A stretch of 64,000 bases of DNA from Reticulitermes speratus (taxonomy: Eukaryota > Arthropoda > Insecta > Blattodea > Rhinotermitidae), in NCBI GenBank assembly GCA_021186555.1, contig JAJKFL010000011.1, positions 38,974,995-39,038,994 of the forward strand, in the 5' to 3' direction. Position numbers and translations under genes: made by a program. How positions within the stretch are numbered: position 1 is the stretch's first letter; each line of letters opens with the position of its first letter. Of this stretch, positions 1 through 10,539 are shown piece after piece. The notes under the pieces are model-generated. The model ran no database searches. It saw only the letters and a program-made list of their open reading frames with translations, and was not told the DNA's origin.

Positions 1-1003
1 GTTACTTCTGAATGAGAAGGTACTAGTATAAATGCTTGTTTACCAGCCTTCGGGATTTAGCCATGTGGCCAGTTTCTAAGAAGGCTTATGTGTAACTTTT
101 ATAGGCACGAGTCGAGTGTATTCAGTCTGTCAGTCTTCGGCATATTCCAGACCGCCAGCCATTAACATAGGCGAATGCTAGATTATTGCCCACCAGACGT
201 CCACATAATTTACCTGCCTAGTTGCTATGACTGGCTTATTGTATGCCCACTCGTAGAAGAGCTGCGAAAACAAACGGTTTGTTGTGTCGCGTGTGTCAGT
301 TCATTTTCCGTTCAATCTTGTTCTCTTTAAAATGTGATATAGTAACAGACGCTTTACGTGAAGGCTTACATAAATTCGCGATAATGTGTTGGCAAATTCT
401 TCTTCGATTCCATGAAGTTTTAGAAAGAAGTAAATAAAATGAGCAGACATTTTATGTCGAGTGCATTTTTCAGAAATTCGTGCAGCTTGCGAAGTGATTA
501 CAACAAATAGGACAGAGGGGGGGGGGGGGCCAAAGAAATAGTTGAAGGCCAAAATTATGTGAGAATCCACACAGATACGATTTTAATGCCAGACGATTAA
601 AACCAAACGACATGCAGTCATAATGTGTCATATTTATTGTTTTATACATATACCAATGACCTGTAGTCACAGGGCATTGAAAAATAAGGTTCTCTGAGCC
701 GTAAAGAATTACATATAAAAGCATTCACTGAGTTTAATTTATTGCACGGTAGTTATTTACCATCATAATCCCCTAGACCATTGATGCATTTATCTCGTTT
801 TGGCGTGGCTTTAAATATTCCTGGTTTGGTTTGCAACCGTCCACGAACAGTGATTTCCAATTTCTCATTATGTGGAATTATGCAAAGATGAGACATATGT
901 ATCGACACAATGGTACTTCAGTGGAATAAGTGAGCTGCACTTAACGTTCTACTGACTTATGACGTGGGGAACTTTACCTCCTGAACTGCCGTCGTGCCTC
1001 TGT
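1..1003 (+). repeat. Duplicated block D2, copy A (cut by window start)
   Basis: This stretch is nearly identical to 23928-24955 in the same orientation, with only scattered substitutions, a longer G run near 520 and small indels. In both copies it leads directly into a 31-bp minisatellite. I see no gene in it: the short open frames are not supported by any recognisable domain. The high identity suggests a fairly recent segmental duplication. The true left end lies outside the window. Confidence 0.9.
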
Positions 1004-1695
1004 AAGTTACATCAAGCCTCTTGCACACTGCCAGTAGTTACATCAAGCCTGTTTCACACTGCCAGTAGTTACATCAAGACTGTTGCACACTGCCAGTAGT
1101 TACATCAAGCCTGTCGCACACTGTGTCAGTAGTTACATCAAGCCTGTTGCACACTGCCAGTAGTTACATCAAGCAGGTTGCACACTGCCAGTAGTTACAT
1201 CAGGCCTGTTGCACACTGCCAGTAGTTACATCAAGCCTGTTGCACACTGCCAGTAGTTACATCAAGCCTGTTGCACACTGCCAGTAGTTACATCAAGCCT
1301 GTTGAACACTGCCAGTAGTTAATCAAGCCTGTTGCAGGCTGTCAGTAGTTACATCAAGCCTGTTGCACACTGCCAGTAGTTACATCAAGCCTGTTGCACA
1401 CTGCCAGTAGTTACATCAAGCCTGTTGAACACTGCCAGTAGTTAATCAAGCCTGTTGCAGGCTGTCAGTAGTTACATCAAGCCTGTTGCACACTGCCAGT
1501 AGTTACATCAAGCCTGTTGCAAACTGCCAGTAGTTACATCAAGCCTGTTGAACACTGCCAGTAGTTAAACAAGCCTGTTGCAGGCTGTCAGTAGTTACAT
1601 CAAGCCTGTTGCACACTGCCAGTAGTTACATCAAGCCTGTTGCACGCTGTGCCAATAGTTACTGTGCTGCACTTAACGTTCTACTGACTTATGAC
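934..1695. repeat. 30-bp direct repeats flanking the 31-bp array
   Basis: A 30-base sequence starting GCTGCACTTAACG occurs at 934-963 and again, identical, at 1666-1695, one on each side of the minisatellite. In the second D2 copy only the left member is present (near 24869, with a base change and an insertion). The pair could mark the ends of the segment that expanded, or a duplication made when the array was formed. Confidence 0.75.
1004..1665 (+). repeat. 31-bp minisatellite, about 21 units
   Basis: Head-to-tail units of 31 bp with core AGTTACATCAAGCCTG followed by TTGCACACTGCC. Several units carry the same variants (TTGAACACTGCC and TTGCAGGCTGTC occurring as neighbours), so short groups of units have been copied together. 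The same unit forms a much longer array at 24956-27381. Confidence 0.95.
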
Positions 1696-1984
1696 ATATA
1701 AGACTTATGTATGTATACGACACATGTTCATATGAACATTATTTTCCTTAAAACGACCAATACTATCAGCTCACAAAATACTGACCTCTCCCACTGAATC
1801 ATCTTCTATACATGGTTTAAGGATGTTGCCACAGGAGGCATAATAAAACCTGGCAGGCAGAGGGGTTGATATCGACGGTTTAGTTTGTTGTAAATGAGGA
1901 CATTACGTTTGTTCGAAACGTCGGGATCCGATTACCCACTGACACAGCGTCATATCGTCGAAACACGGAATAGTCTATTAGCAA

Positions 1985-2815
1985 ATTGTGACCGCAGTCT
2001 ATCGGACGACCAATGATAGACAGCAGTGAGAACCTCTAACGTGACATGACAAATTGTTAGTAGTTCCAGCAGTCTGTTAGCATGCAGGCAGGGCAGTAAG
2101 ACAACTAGTTGGTGTGACGATATTGAAATAAACACTGTATATTATCAGTGAGTGAGGAGTGGCTTATCGTAGTTTGCTGAAGGAACGGCTAGATATTGAC
2201 AGGTACTGCGAACTGGGGAAGAATGTGTGTGTGTTGGCACTTCACCTTTGTTTGTTTGTGAGGCAGGGCTGACGTGATGGCGGACACTTGTGGACTGAAA
2301 GTTCATATAGAGCAGGGGTTGCCAAAGTGGACGGTACCGCCCCTGGGGGGCGGTGGGATTACCGAGGTGGGCGCGAATAGGTGGGTGAGGTAGAAGGGAG
2401 CGCTGTTATTATCACAGGGGGGCGCTAGTAGACAAGTAGAGCATTTATTTTTATAATAAAATTCAAATAAAGTAATTTTTGTGTTAAAAATAAAAAATTA
2501 ACTAAATTTCTTAGAATTTTGATTTATGAATCTTATTCAAGCACATATTATGTTTAATAAACTATTGCTAAATGAATTATTGTTAATCATAAAGGATATA
2601 ATAAGTTATAATTCATTAATTAACACATATAGCATTAAGTTTAACTCTATATATTTTATTTAAACGATTTTTTAAATATAAAATAAAAGTGGAAACAAAA
2701 GCGCAATTATGTTTCTTTTTAAGTTAGGGGGTCGCTGTGGGTGTGTATATTGAACCAAGGGGGCGGCGGACCGAAAATGTTTGGGAACCGCTGATATAGA
2801 GAATTCAGGTCATAT
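1985..2815 (+). repeat. Duplicated block D1, copy A
   Basis: Sequence beginning ATTGTGACCGCAGTC matches 20343-20965 in the same orientation. Both copies contain the same hAT-type MITE at the same point, so the insertion came before the duplication. Copy B has lost roughly 200 bp of the MITE interior. The interval 1696-1984 between D2 and D1 holds nothing recognisable. Confidence 0.9.
2313..2793 (+). mobile_element. Non-autonomous hAT-type element (MITE), 481 bp
   Basis: The left end reads CAGGGGTTGCCAAAG and the right end, on the other strand, CAGCGGTTCCCAAAC, the usual terminal style of hAT elements. A perfect 8-bp target duplication ATATAGAG flanks it (2305-2312 and 2794-2801), which is the hAT hallmark. 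The interior is AT-rich with GC-rich shoulders and no transposase. A degraded orthologous copy sits in block D1 copy B. Confidence 0.92.
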
Positions 2816-3965
2816 CTTAACTGTGATAAACGTCAATGGGAGGGGAACATTAAGAGATGTAACGCAAATTGTATAATCACAATTCTGCAATTATAAAAAC
2901 TGCACAATCTCCCACATACCTTAGTGTAACAAAGCAGCATACGTAGCTCAGGAGTTATTTAATTTGTATAATTCAGAGCTAAGAACTTGTAACATCTCTG
3001 TCTTGAGAAATCTCACCATTAAACAAACACGTCACTCGTGATATCTGTATCACATCGGAAGTTCATTCACATACAATAAAAGTCAATTTGTCTCCGAATG
3101 CAAGTTATGTTTTGCACCGAAATGAGAATAAAACGATAAAGACAGACCTACAGATCAACAGCACACTCGTTGTTGCTTTGATGGCTGTTCTGTCGGTCGT
3201 CTGAGTGGTCTGAGAAACACCACGGAAATGAAATGGGTACACGACCTTTGCAATTAAATGCTAAGAATGTCCTTTTTAAAAGCAGGATAAGCGTCTTAGG
3301 CTGTGCAAGCTCTCATGTTGCAATAGACGTTTGTCACAAGCACTTACTAACATTACCTTAGCCAACAACTCAATATCTCAAGCAGTCTGTGAGTTACGCC
3401 GTGTCGTATCCACATAATGACAGTTTAAGTGTGAACACACGCACACCAACAGCGTTTGTAAAGTTTCCTTAAATCGTTTCACGTAGGCTGGATCGTACAT
3501 GTCTTGCGAAGACAGAGAAAGGATTTAGTGACTTTTGAAGGACGTCTAATATATAAAATTCTCGTCCTGTCAAATCTGCAAGACGAGTAAGGCAAAAATT
3601 ACAGATTTACAGATTGATGTGTTTAAGGAAGAGGCAGTTGTGAACATACAGCAGTCATAATCAAATGTCCTGAAACATTCTGTCTATACAGTCATTGAGA
3701 GAATATTGCAAGTTACTGAAAGCAGAGAGCAAAGTGGATTGTGGGAAAGGGATTAAATGAAAATAAGGATTTGTTTCGGCGTGTGCAATACTTGTGAGGT
3801 AATTTTGGATCGAAATGTCCACCATGAGACATCGCAGTCTGGGTGGGCTGAAAATAATAAGGAATGATCTATATATTACAAATGGTGTCCAGGGAACGTA
3901 GAAACACGTACTGTCTGATGACGTATAACGAATAACGCGCTGCAGTACTTGTTTCAAATTTATAA
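2816..3965. other. Unannotated spacer upstream of the LRR gene
   Basis: About 1.15 kb of unique-looking AT-rich sequence. Short open frames on both strands show no recognisable domain, and I see no tRNA-like, MITE-like or tandem structure. Distal regulatory DNA for the LRR gene could lie here, but nothing in the sequence shows it. Confidence 0.6.
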
Positions 3966-4346
3966 ACAGCTGTGACCGGGAATTATAGAAATGATCCTGA
4001 ATCTTGCATTTGTGTTTAGCAGCGGTTTGTATCAGTCTTTTGAAGAGGACTTCGCTTATAATGCCTTGCCAAAAGTGGCATCTTGCCGACTGTTAAACTA
4101 CCTTCAGTCTTGCCACAAAACTCTCACCCAAACATATCACACTTAGTCCTTCAAACTGCTACACGCTACACAGTAGCACATAAATCCATCTGGCTCCACG
4201 TACTGTGATAAGACAGGCTTAGACTTTACACAGCAATCTAATCTGCACAACACCACGCCTTAGCAACAAAATTTGATACTAAGACTTGCATACTTTCATC
4301 AGATACTTGTACTGCGCACTTGGAAAGTCAGTTTACCAGTCGGGCT
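3966..4346 (+). promoter_or_regulatory. Conserved 5' flank of the LRR receptor gene
   Basis: Sequence from ACAGCTGTGACCGGG onward aligns with 11946-12309 upstream of the pseudogene copy, so promoter and 5' leader were duplicated with the gene. No clear TATA box is visible. A TCAGTT match to the arthropod initiator lies at 4328-4333 and is kept in the pseudogene flank, which would give a very short 5' UTR. That placement is tentative, and a start site further upstream is equally possible. Confidence 0.45.
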
Positions 4347-7300
4347 ATGAGACAGGTGGAAGACGGTTTGAGCAGAGGTGCAAAATATGTGAATTTCTCC
4401 ACAATGATCGTGCAGATTGTGATTGTGATCGTGACTGCAGTACAAGTGAACTCACAACAACTGTGTCCCAGTGTGTGTAAGTGCGACGGTGAACATGCGG
4501 CATGTACAGATCTGTTTAGTGACGTAACAGACATGACGCAACACAGGTTCGATTCTGCATTAAGGCAACTAACTGTCACTGGAACTACCAATCTTGAGCT
4601 GGAGGAAGATCGCTTTCTACGCTGGAACATCACATCACTGACATATCTGGATTTGTCACAGAACAATATAACGAAGATATGGCAACGAGCTTTTTATAGT
4701 CTTGCTTACCTTGAGAAGTTGTATCTGTATGGTAACAGTATAACAACACTGCACTATCAAACTTTCTACTACAACACACGTTTAAGTGTTCTGTCTTTGG
4801 CAAAGAACAGTATTACTGATATCCATCCTTTAACATTTCGAAATAACAGCAGGCTGTACAGTTTATTCATATATGAAAACAAAATTAATTTCATAAACCA
4901 AGACACGTTTATTCACAACGGGGACTTACTGGGGATTAATATGGCAAACAACAGTATTACTGATATCCATGCTTTAACATTTCGAAATAACAGCGAGCTG
5001 TCTCATTTAGACATATCAGGAAACAAAATTAATTTCATAAACCAAGACACGTTTATTTACAACGGGAACTTATTTTTTATTAATTTGACAAACAACAGTA
5101 TTACTGATATCCATCCATTAACATTTCGAAATAACAGCAGGCTGGATTATTTATACATATCAGGAAACAAAATTAATTTCATAAACCAAGACACGTTTAT
5201 TTACAACGGGAACTTAGTAGAGATTAATTTGGCACACAACAGTATTACTGATATCGATGCTTTAACATTTCGAAATAACAGCGAGCTGTCTGGTTTAGAC
5301 ATATCAGGAAACAAAATTAATTTCATAAACCAAGACACGTTTGTTTACAACTGGAACTTAAAAGTGATTTATTTGGCAAGCAACAGTATTACTGATATCC
5401 ATCATTTAACATTTCGAAATAACAGTAAGCTGTCTCATTTAGACATATCAGGAAACAATATTAATTTCATAAACCGAGACACGTTTATTCCCAACCGGAA
5501 TTTAAAACGGATTAATTTGGCAAACAACAGTATTACTGTTATCCATGCTTTAACATTTCGAAATAACTGGCAACTGTCTCATTTAGACATATCAGGAAAC
5601 AAAATTAACTTAATAAACCAAGACACATTTAATTACAACGGGAACTTAGTAGCGATTAATTTGGCAAACAACAATATTACTGATATCCATGCTTTAACAT
5701 TTCGAAATAACAGGCAAGTGTCTCATTTAGACATATCAGGAAACAAAATTTACTTCATACAACAAGACACGTTTACTCACAACCAGAAGTTAGAACGGAT
5801 TAATTTGGCAAACAACAGTATCACTGATATCCATCCTTTAACATTTCGAAATAACAGCGAGCTGTCTCATTTAGACATATCAACAAACAAAATTAATTTC
5901 ATACACCAAGACACGTTTATTTACAACGGGAACTTAGTAGCAATTGATTTGGCAAACAACAGTATTACTGCTATCCATCATTCTATTGGAAATAATATTG
6001 AGCTGCCTGATTTAGACGAAACTGATTCCATAGAGTTATTCTTATTTTTTACCATCCTATACACGTTTCGTCACAACCTTAAGTTAGAACGGATTAATTT
6101 GGCAAGCAACAGTATTACTGATATCGATGCTTTAACATTTCGAAATAACAGCAGGCTGTCTCATTTAGACATATCAGGAAACAAAATTAAGTTCATACAC
6201 CAAGACACGTTTATTGACAATGGAGAATTGGTATCTATTGACTTGGAAAGAAACAGCATAACTGATATTCATCCGAAAACATTTCGAAACAACAGCAGGC
6301 TACGTCGTTTAGATATATCGGGAAACAGTATTGCTGACATTGACCGGACAGGTCTGTTAGCTGAAATGAATCTAATATACCTGGACATGTCGCGAAACAG
6401 GATAACACATCTTGGCAAATCTGTATTCAGGAAGCAAGGGCAGCTCGAAACGCTCATCTTGTCGGATAACATGTTGCAACGTCTCGGACGAGATATCTTT
6501 ATTGACTGCACGAACTTACGGAGTCTGTACCTTTCTGCGAACAACATATCAGAGATCAGCACCTCATCATTTCGCGGACTGGAACTACTAGATCGCCTGG
6601 ACCTTTCGAATAACATGTTGCAAAGTCTTGAACCAGGTCGTTTCAGTGAACTCACGAACTTGCGGAGTCTGTACCTTTCTGCGAACAACATATCAGAGAT
6701 CAACAACTCATCATTTCGCGGACTGGAACAACTAGATCGCCTGGACCTTTCGAATAACATGTTGCAAAGTCTTGAACCAGGTCGTTTCAGTGAACTCACG
6801 AACTTGCGGAGTCTGTACCTTTCTGCGAACAACATATCAGAGATCAGCACCTCATCTTTTCGCGGACTGGAACAACTAGATCGCCTGGACCTTTCGAATA
6901 ACATGTTGCAAAGTCTCGAACCAGGTCGTTTCAGTGAACTCACGAACTTGCGGAGTCTGTACCTTTCTGCGAACAACATATCAGAGATCAGCACCTCATC
7001 ATTTCGCGGACTGGAACAACTAGATCGCCTGGACCTTTCGAATAACATGTTGCAAAGTCTCGAACCAGGTCGTTTCAGTGAACTCACGAACTTGCGAAGT
7101 CTGTACCTTTCTGCAAACAACATGTCAGAAATACGCAGATTAGTATTTCACGACCTGGAACAACTGGCACACCTGGATCTCTCGAATAATAACATTGAGG
7201 AGCTCAACCCACATGTATTTGACTCATTCTCAATCAGTACAAACCGTCAGAATCACCGAGTGTCCAAGCTGAAACACCTCAACCTGTCTCAAAACAAGAT

Positions 7301-8288
7301 ACGGTCTTTCAACTTCGAATTATATTTCCCGATGTGGAGCAATTCTATCACCTTCACTCCAACGTTCGAGCTTGAGTACCTCAATATAAGTTCAAATCGT
7401 CTGACCACGCTGGATCTCACATCAGCGAAGTGGTTAAATCATACAACAACTGTTACGGACCTCACAGTGAATCTGTGGAATTGTGACTGTTCTGTGTTAC
7501 TTGAAGTGTGGCGGGAATTGAAAGACAAACTGACATTGCACTGTGCGTCCCCAATACAGTTGGAAGGGAAGTCGTGGGATGTGATAGAAATAGTTTGCTT
7601 TGAACGTGCTGAGGATATGAACTATAAAGTAAGTAACAAGGGTGGAGGTCCTTCTGTAATCACAACTGCTTTAATCGTGATTGGTGTTCTGTTGGTTTGT
7701 GCACTTGGTGGGGGCTTAATTTTGGTAAAGGTGGTGAAGAGACTGAGGAACAAACCGAAAACACCTGAATACTGGGACGTCTACGGACACAGGGCATCTT
7801 ACGTCTCAATTCAATCGTACGCAGAAGTAGGTTCAGAGCCATCACACGTCTCAGTTCAATCGTACGCAGATGTAGGTTCAGAGCCATCACACGTCTCAGT
7901 TCAATCGTACGCAGATGTAGGTTCAGAGCCATCACACATCTCAGTTCAATCGTACGCAGATGCAGGTTCAGAGCCATCACACATCTCAGTTCAATCGTAC
8001 GCAGAAGTAGGTTCAGAGCCATCACACGTCTCAGTTCAATCGTACGCAGATGTAGGTTCAGAGCCATCACACGTCTCAGTTCAATCGTACGCAGATGCAG
8101 GTTCAGAGCCATCATACCTCTCAGTTCAATCGTACGCAGATGTAGGTTCAGAGCCATTACACATCTCAGTTCAATCGTACTCAGAAGTAGGTTCAGAGCC
8201 ATCACACTTCTCAGTTCAATCGTACGCAGATGTAGGTTCTGAGCCATCACACGTCTCAGTTCAATCGTACGCAGATGTGAGTTCATAG
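4347..8288 (+). CDS. LRR single-pass membrane receptor with tandem tyrosine-motif tail
   Basis: Open frame of 1313 residues in one exon. The first ATG is at 4347. An in-frame ATG at 4404 would start directly at a strong signal peptide (MIVQIVIVIVTAV) and is an equally good start. Order of parts: signal peptide; cysteine-rich LRRNT (CPSVCKC, residues ~40-55); about 40 LRRs of 24 residues (~75-1040); LRRCT with WNCDCS (~1043-1088); hydrophobic helix ~1104-1128 followed by KVVKRLRNK as stop-transfer; then a cytoplasmic tail. The tail (1151-1313) is eleven 15-residue units around SVQSYADVGSEP. There is no TIR domain, so this is not a Toll receptor. The ectodomain is of the general extracellular-LRR type used in adhesion and recognition; the ligand is unknown. 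LRRs ~154-640 and ~720-930 are near-identical 48-residue pairs, a sign of recent repeat homogenisation. One LRR (near 5985-6060) is degenerate. The neighbouring paralogue is a pseudogene. Intact length argues for function; transcription is not shown. Confidence 0.88.
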   Translation: MRQVEDGLSRGAKYVNFSTMIVQIVIVIVTAVQVNSQQLCPSVCKCDGEHAACTDLFSDVTDMTQHRFDSALRQLTVTGTTNLELEEDRFLRWNITSLTYLDLSQNNITKIWQRAFYSLAYLEKLYLYGNSITTLHYQTFYYNTRLSVLSLAKNSITDIHPLTFRNNSRLYSLFIYENKINFINQDTFIHNGDLLGINMANNSITDIHALTFRNNSELSHLDISGNKINFINQDTFIYNGNLFFINLTNNSITDIHPLTFRNNSRLDYLYISGNKINFINQDTFIYNGNLVEINLAHNSITDIDALTFRNNSELSGLDISGNKINFINQDTFVYNWNLKVIYLASNSITDIHHLTFRNNSKLSHLDISGNNINFINRDTFIPNRNLKRINLANNSITVIHALTFRNNWQLSHLDISGNKINLINQDTFNYNGNLVAINLANNNITDIHALTFRNNRQVSHLDISGNKIYFIQQDTFTHNQKLERINLANNSITDIHPLTFRNNSELSHLDISTNKINFIHQDTFIYNGNLVAIDLANNSITAIHHSIGNNIELPDLDETDSIELFLFFTILYTFRHNLKLERINLASNSITDIDALTFRNNSRLSHLDISGNKIKFIHQDTFIDNGELVSIDLERNSITDIHPKTFRNNSRLRRLDISGNSIADIDRTGLLAEMNLIYLDMSRNRITHLGKSVFRKQGQLETLILSDNMLQRLGRDIFIDCTNLRSLYLSANNISEISTSSFRGLELLDRLDLSNNMLQSLEPGRFSELTNLRSLYLSANNISEINNSSFRGLEQLDRLDLSNNMLQSLEPGRFSELTNLRSLYLSANNISEISTSSFRGLEQLDRLDLSNNMLQSLEPGRFSELTNLRSLYLSANNISEISTSSFRGLEQLDRLDLSNNMLQSLEPGRFSELTNLRSLYLSANNMSEIRRLVFHDLEQLAHLDLSNNNIEELNPHVFDSFSISTNRQNHRVSKLKHLNLSQNKIRSFNFELYFPMWSNSITFTPTFELEYLNISSNRLTTLDLTSAKWLNHTTTVTDLTVNLWNCDCSVLLEVWRELKDKLTLHCASPIQLEGKSWDVIEIVCFERAEDMNYKVSNKGGGPSVITTALIVIGVLLVCALGGGLILVKVVKRLRNKPKTPEYWDVYGHRASYVSIQSYAEVGSEPSHVSVQSYADVGSEPSHVSVQSYADVGSEPSHISVQSYADAGSEPSHISVQSYAEVGSEPSHVSVQSYADVGSEPSHVSVQSYADAGSEPSYLSVQSYADVGSEPLHISVQSYSEVGSEPSHFSVQSYADVGSEPSHVSVQSYADVSS
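4806..6260 (+). repeat. 144-bp coding repeat I (LRR pairs), about 10 units
   Basis: Within the LRR gene, units of 144 bp (48 residues, two LRRs) repeat with phase kept, for example the AACAGTATTACTGAT motif at 4806 and 4950. Units share ITDIH, LTFRNN, LDISGNKI and QDTF motifs. The unit near 5985-6100 is diverged and slightly longer. The pseudogene has the same 48-residue rhythm but with far more varied units, so homogenisation in this copy looks later than the duplication. Confidence 0.9.
6511..7134 (+). repeat. 144-bp coding repeat II (LRR pairs), 4 units plus part
   Basis: A second set of 144-bp units (motif CGAACTTGCGGAGTCTG, spaced 144 bp from 6511) encodes NLRSLYLSANNISEI and LDRLDLSNNMLQSL. 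The units are almost identical at DNA level including silent sites, which indicates very recent expansion or gene conversion. The unit type differs from repeat I, so the ectodomain grew by at least two independent tandem expansions. Confidence 0.9.
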
Positions 8289-8827
8289 CCATCACACGTG
8301 TCAGTTCAATCGTACGCAGATGTAGGTTCAGAGCCATCACACGTCTCAGTTCAATCGTACGCAGATGCAGGTTCAGAGCCATCATACCTCTCAGTTCAAT
8401 CGTACGCAGATGTAGGTTCAGAGCCATTACACATCTCAGTTCAATCGTACGCAGAAGTAGGTTCAGAGCATTCACACTTCTCAGTTCAATTGTACGCAGA
8501 TGTAGGTTCTGAGCCATCACACGTCTCAGTTCAATCGTAGGCAGATGTGAGTTCATAGCCATCACACGTCTCAGTTCAATCGTACGCAGATGTAGGTTCA
8601 GAGCCATCACACGTCTCAGTTCAATCGTACGCAGATGCAGGTTCAGAGCCATCATACCTCTCAGTTCAATCGTACGCAGATGTAGGTTCAGAGCCATTAC
8701 ACATCTCAGTTCAATCGTACGCAGAAGTAGGTTCAGAGCATTCACACTTCTCAGTTCAATCGTACGCAGAAGTAGGCTCAGAGCCATCACACGTCTCAGT
8801 TCAATCGTACGCAGATGTAGGTTCAGA
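7797..8827 (+). repeat. 45-bp minisatellite coding the receptor tail, about 23 units
   Basis: Units of 45 bp encode S-H-V-S-V-Q-S-Y-A-D-V-G-S-E-P and variants. Eleven units lie before the present stop and about twelve after it. Six-unit blocks of 270 bp form a higher-order repeat: the segment containing GTGAGTTCATAGCC is at 8275 and again exactly 270 bp later, and the order of variant units (ADV, ADA, YL, LHI, HF, HV) recurs three times. Unit length is a multiple of three, so copy-number change keeps the frame. Confidence 0.93.
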
Positions 8828-8870
8828 CAGCAGTAATGCAAGTGGATATACTTATGTAGCAGTCCAATAG
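8289..8870 (+). other. Former or alternative C-terminal coding extension past the stop
   Basis: After TAG at 8286-8288 the same frame continues through 45-bp units, with further in-frame TAGs at 8538-8540 and 8556-8558, and then leaves the repeat into a unique end (SDSSNASGYTYVAVQ) closing with TAG at 8868-8870. The unique end contains another YxxV motif. This looks like the original C-terminus, now cut off because a stop arose in one tail unit and was copied with the 270-bp block. Whether alleles without the stop exist cannot be told from one sequence. Confidence 0.75.
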
Positions 8871-10439
8871 TTCAAATATGAGAGTGGTAATTTGAACCGC
8901 TAATGTAACAATCATGTGATGTTGCGTGTGTACATATGTGAGTGTTTGTGTATGTAGATACAGAGTGTTTATTTATTTCTCAAGCAGTGCGTTGCAATAG
9001 GCGAGCACCAGTTTACAGAAATGCCACTGAACTAATGTGCAACAGATTTATACTGATAAAATTGAGAATGGGAAGTAATTAGTGAATTACATGGCAATAT
9101 ATAGAGGGGAATAACGCGAGATTCCGGGGAAGCATATCTGTCTTACGCTTCGTTCCATTCAAGTAATTAAAGTATACTTATAAAAAGCACAAGAACTCGA
9201 ATGACTTGCTAAACACTTTACCACTATCCTAATCAGTATACCTTGCTTCCCAGTGGTGGCGTTGTTGAATTTCCATATACGCCACCTCAGGAATAAGGAG
9301 GTGAGGGAATATTGCATGTGGCGTATCGAGTTACAGCGTCGTTATTACACTACTGCAGTGCTGGGTCAGTTTGTACATGCAGACAATATCTTTGGTACAC
9401 AGTAATATGTAAATATTAATACGTAGTGACAGGAAAGAATGAGGAACAATGTGGTAGTTGCCATTTTGTTTTACCATCCGATATTGACTTGGAAGGACTG
9501 AACGAACAAAGACAACTTCAGTCCACACTGCCGTACAGTAACACTTATGTGAGTCGAGTAACTGTTCTTTAGAAATTACAAGTTCAGCCGTTTGTGACAC
9601 TTAGCTGGGTCACTGGAATGTACTTAACATTGTATTCATTATATGATGATGATAATTCTTACTGACAGTGACTGTCACGAATGCTGTCTTTTGGGTATTG
9701 ACACCGTGCATTATAATAGAAATCCACTGAAAATTCATAGGAAGCTTTTGCGTCATTTGTTACGGCAGAAGATTGTGTGAAACGCAAAATATACTGGAAC
9801 ACAAGGAAACAAAGCTGTGTGACAGTGAGTTAATGGTATAGCGTAGGTCGGGTACAGAGCAACAGCGAATTTGGGTGAGAGAAATTATTTGAGGGTGGGA
9901 AATACTTTTCAGGAAATGCAATTTGGAGATAGGATCGGCCATGATTTCTGGGGAACTGTCAAAGTATCAAGCCGGTTGATCCATCGGGTTTTGTGAAAGA
10001 GATGGTAGACCGAACGTCTGCATAACGTCGGTCAGTTTGTACAAGAATACACGGCGTCACAAGCCAGAAGAGAGTACGCCTGTTACAAAACCTAGATGAC
10101 CAATTAGAACTTAGCTTCAGTTTACGCAAATGACTGCGCTCAAGTAAGTCTGTCCTGTACTGAAGTAAACGTCCTGAGTTACTTCATACTTTGCTGGAAC
10201 GTTTCATATTATGTGTAAAGTGCACTTGATATGTACTGCCTTCTTCAGGGTGCATTATTAAAGAGGATTACATTACTCAACAGTTGGTTGAAGAAGTTGA
10301 AAGTTGATGTCACGATGCACGGTGAACACAACGTAAAATTAAAACAAAAACAGATACAGTTTGTTGTGTACACGTGACAGCGCTTGGAACGTCTAAAGAT
10401 ATGGATCGTACTGTAGTGAGATAATTAATTAATTAGCTG
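8871..10439. other. Unannotated spacer downstream of the LRR gene
   Basis: About 1.57 kb with no recognisable gene, tandem repeat or complete element. I did not find an AATAAA polyadenylation signal close behind the LRR stop. A short stretch near 10000-10080 has the GTCGGT/ACGTC style of a MITE arm but no partner arm that I can place. Confidence 0.55.
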
Positions 10440-10539
10440 TCCGTGTGTAGCAAGTCCTTTGTTTGTAAGCTGATGGCTTTCCATCTTATCAATTCCCCAC
10501 ATTTCTGGAACTCAAAACGTTCGTTGCTCTGTTCACAAT

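Noticed and set aside
4320-4346. LRR gene start upstream at a TTG codon
   Set aside because: TTG is not a usual start in animals; in-frame ATGs at 4347 and 4404 are available and the latter starts right at the signal peptide.
6269-7123. 284-codon minus-strand open frame
   Set aside because: Shadow of the second 144-bp LRR repeat; the plus strand explains it fully.
4347-8288. Toll or Toll-like receptor identity for the LRR gene
   Set aside because: There is no TIR domain after the membrane helix; the tail is entirely the tyrosine-motif repeat.
7660-8841. 393-codon minus-strand open frame with LRTIELR-type repeats
   Set aside because: Shadow of the 45-bp repeat that codes the receptor tail on the plus strand; no independent evidence.
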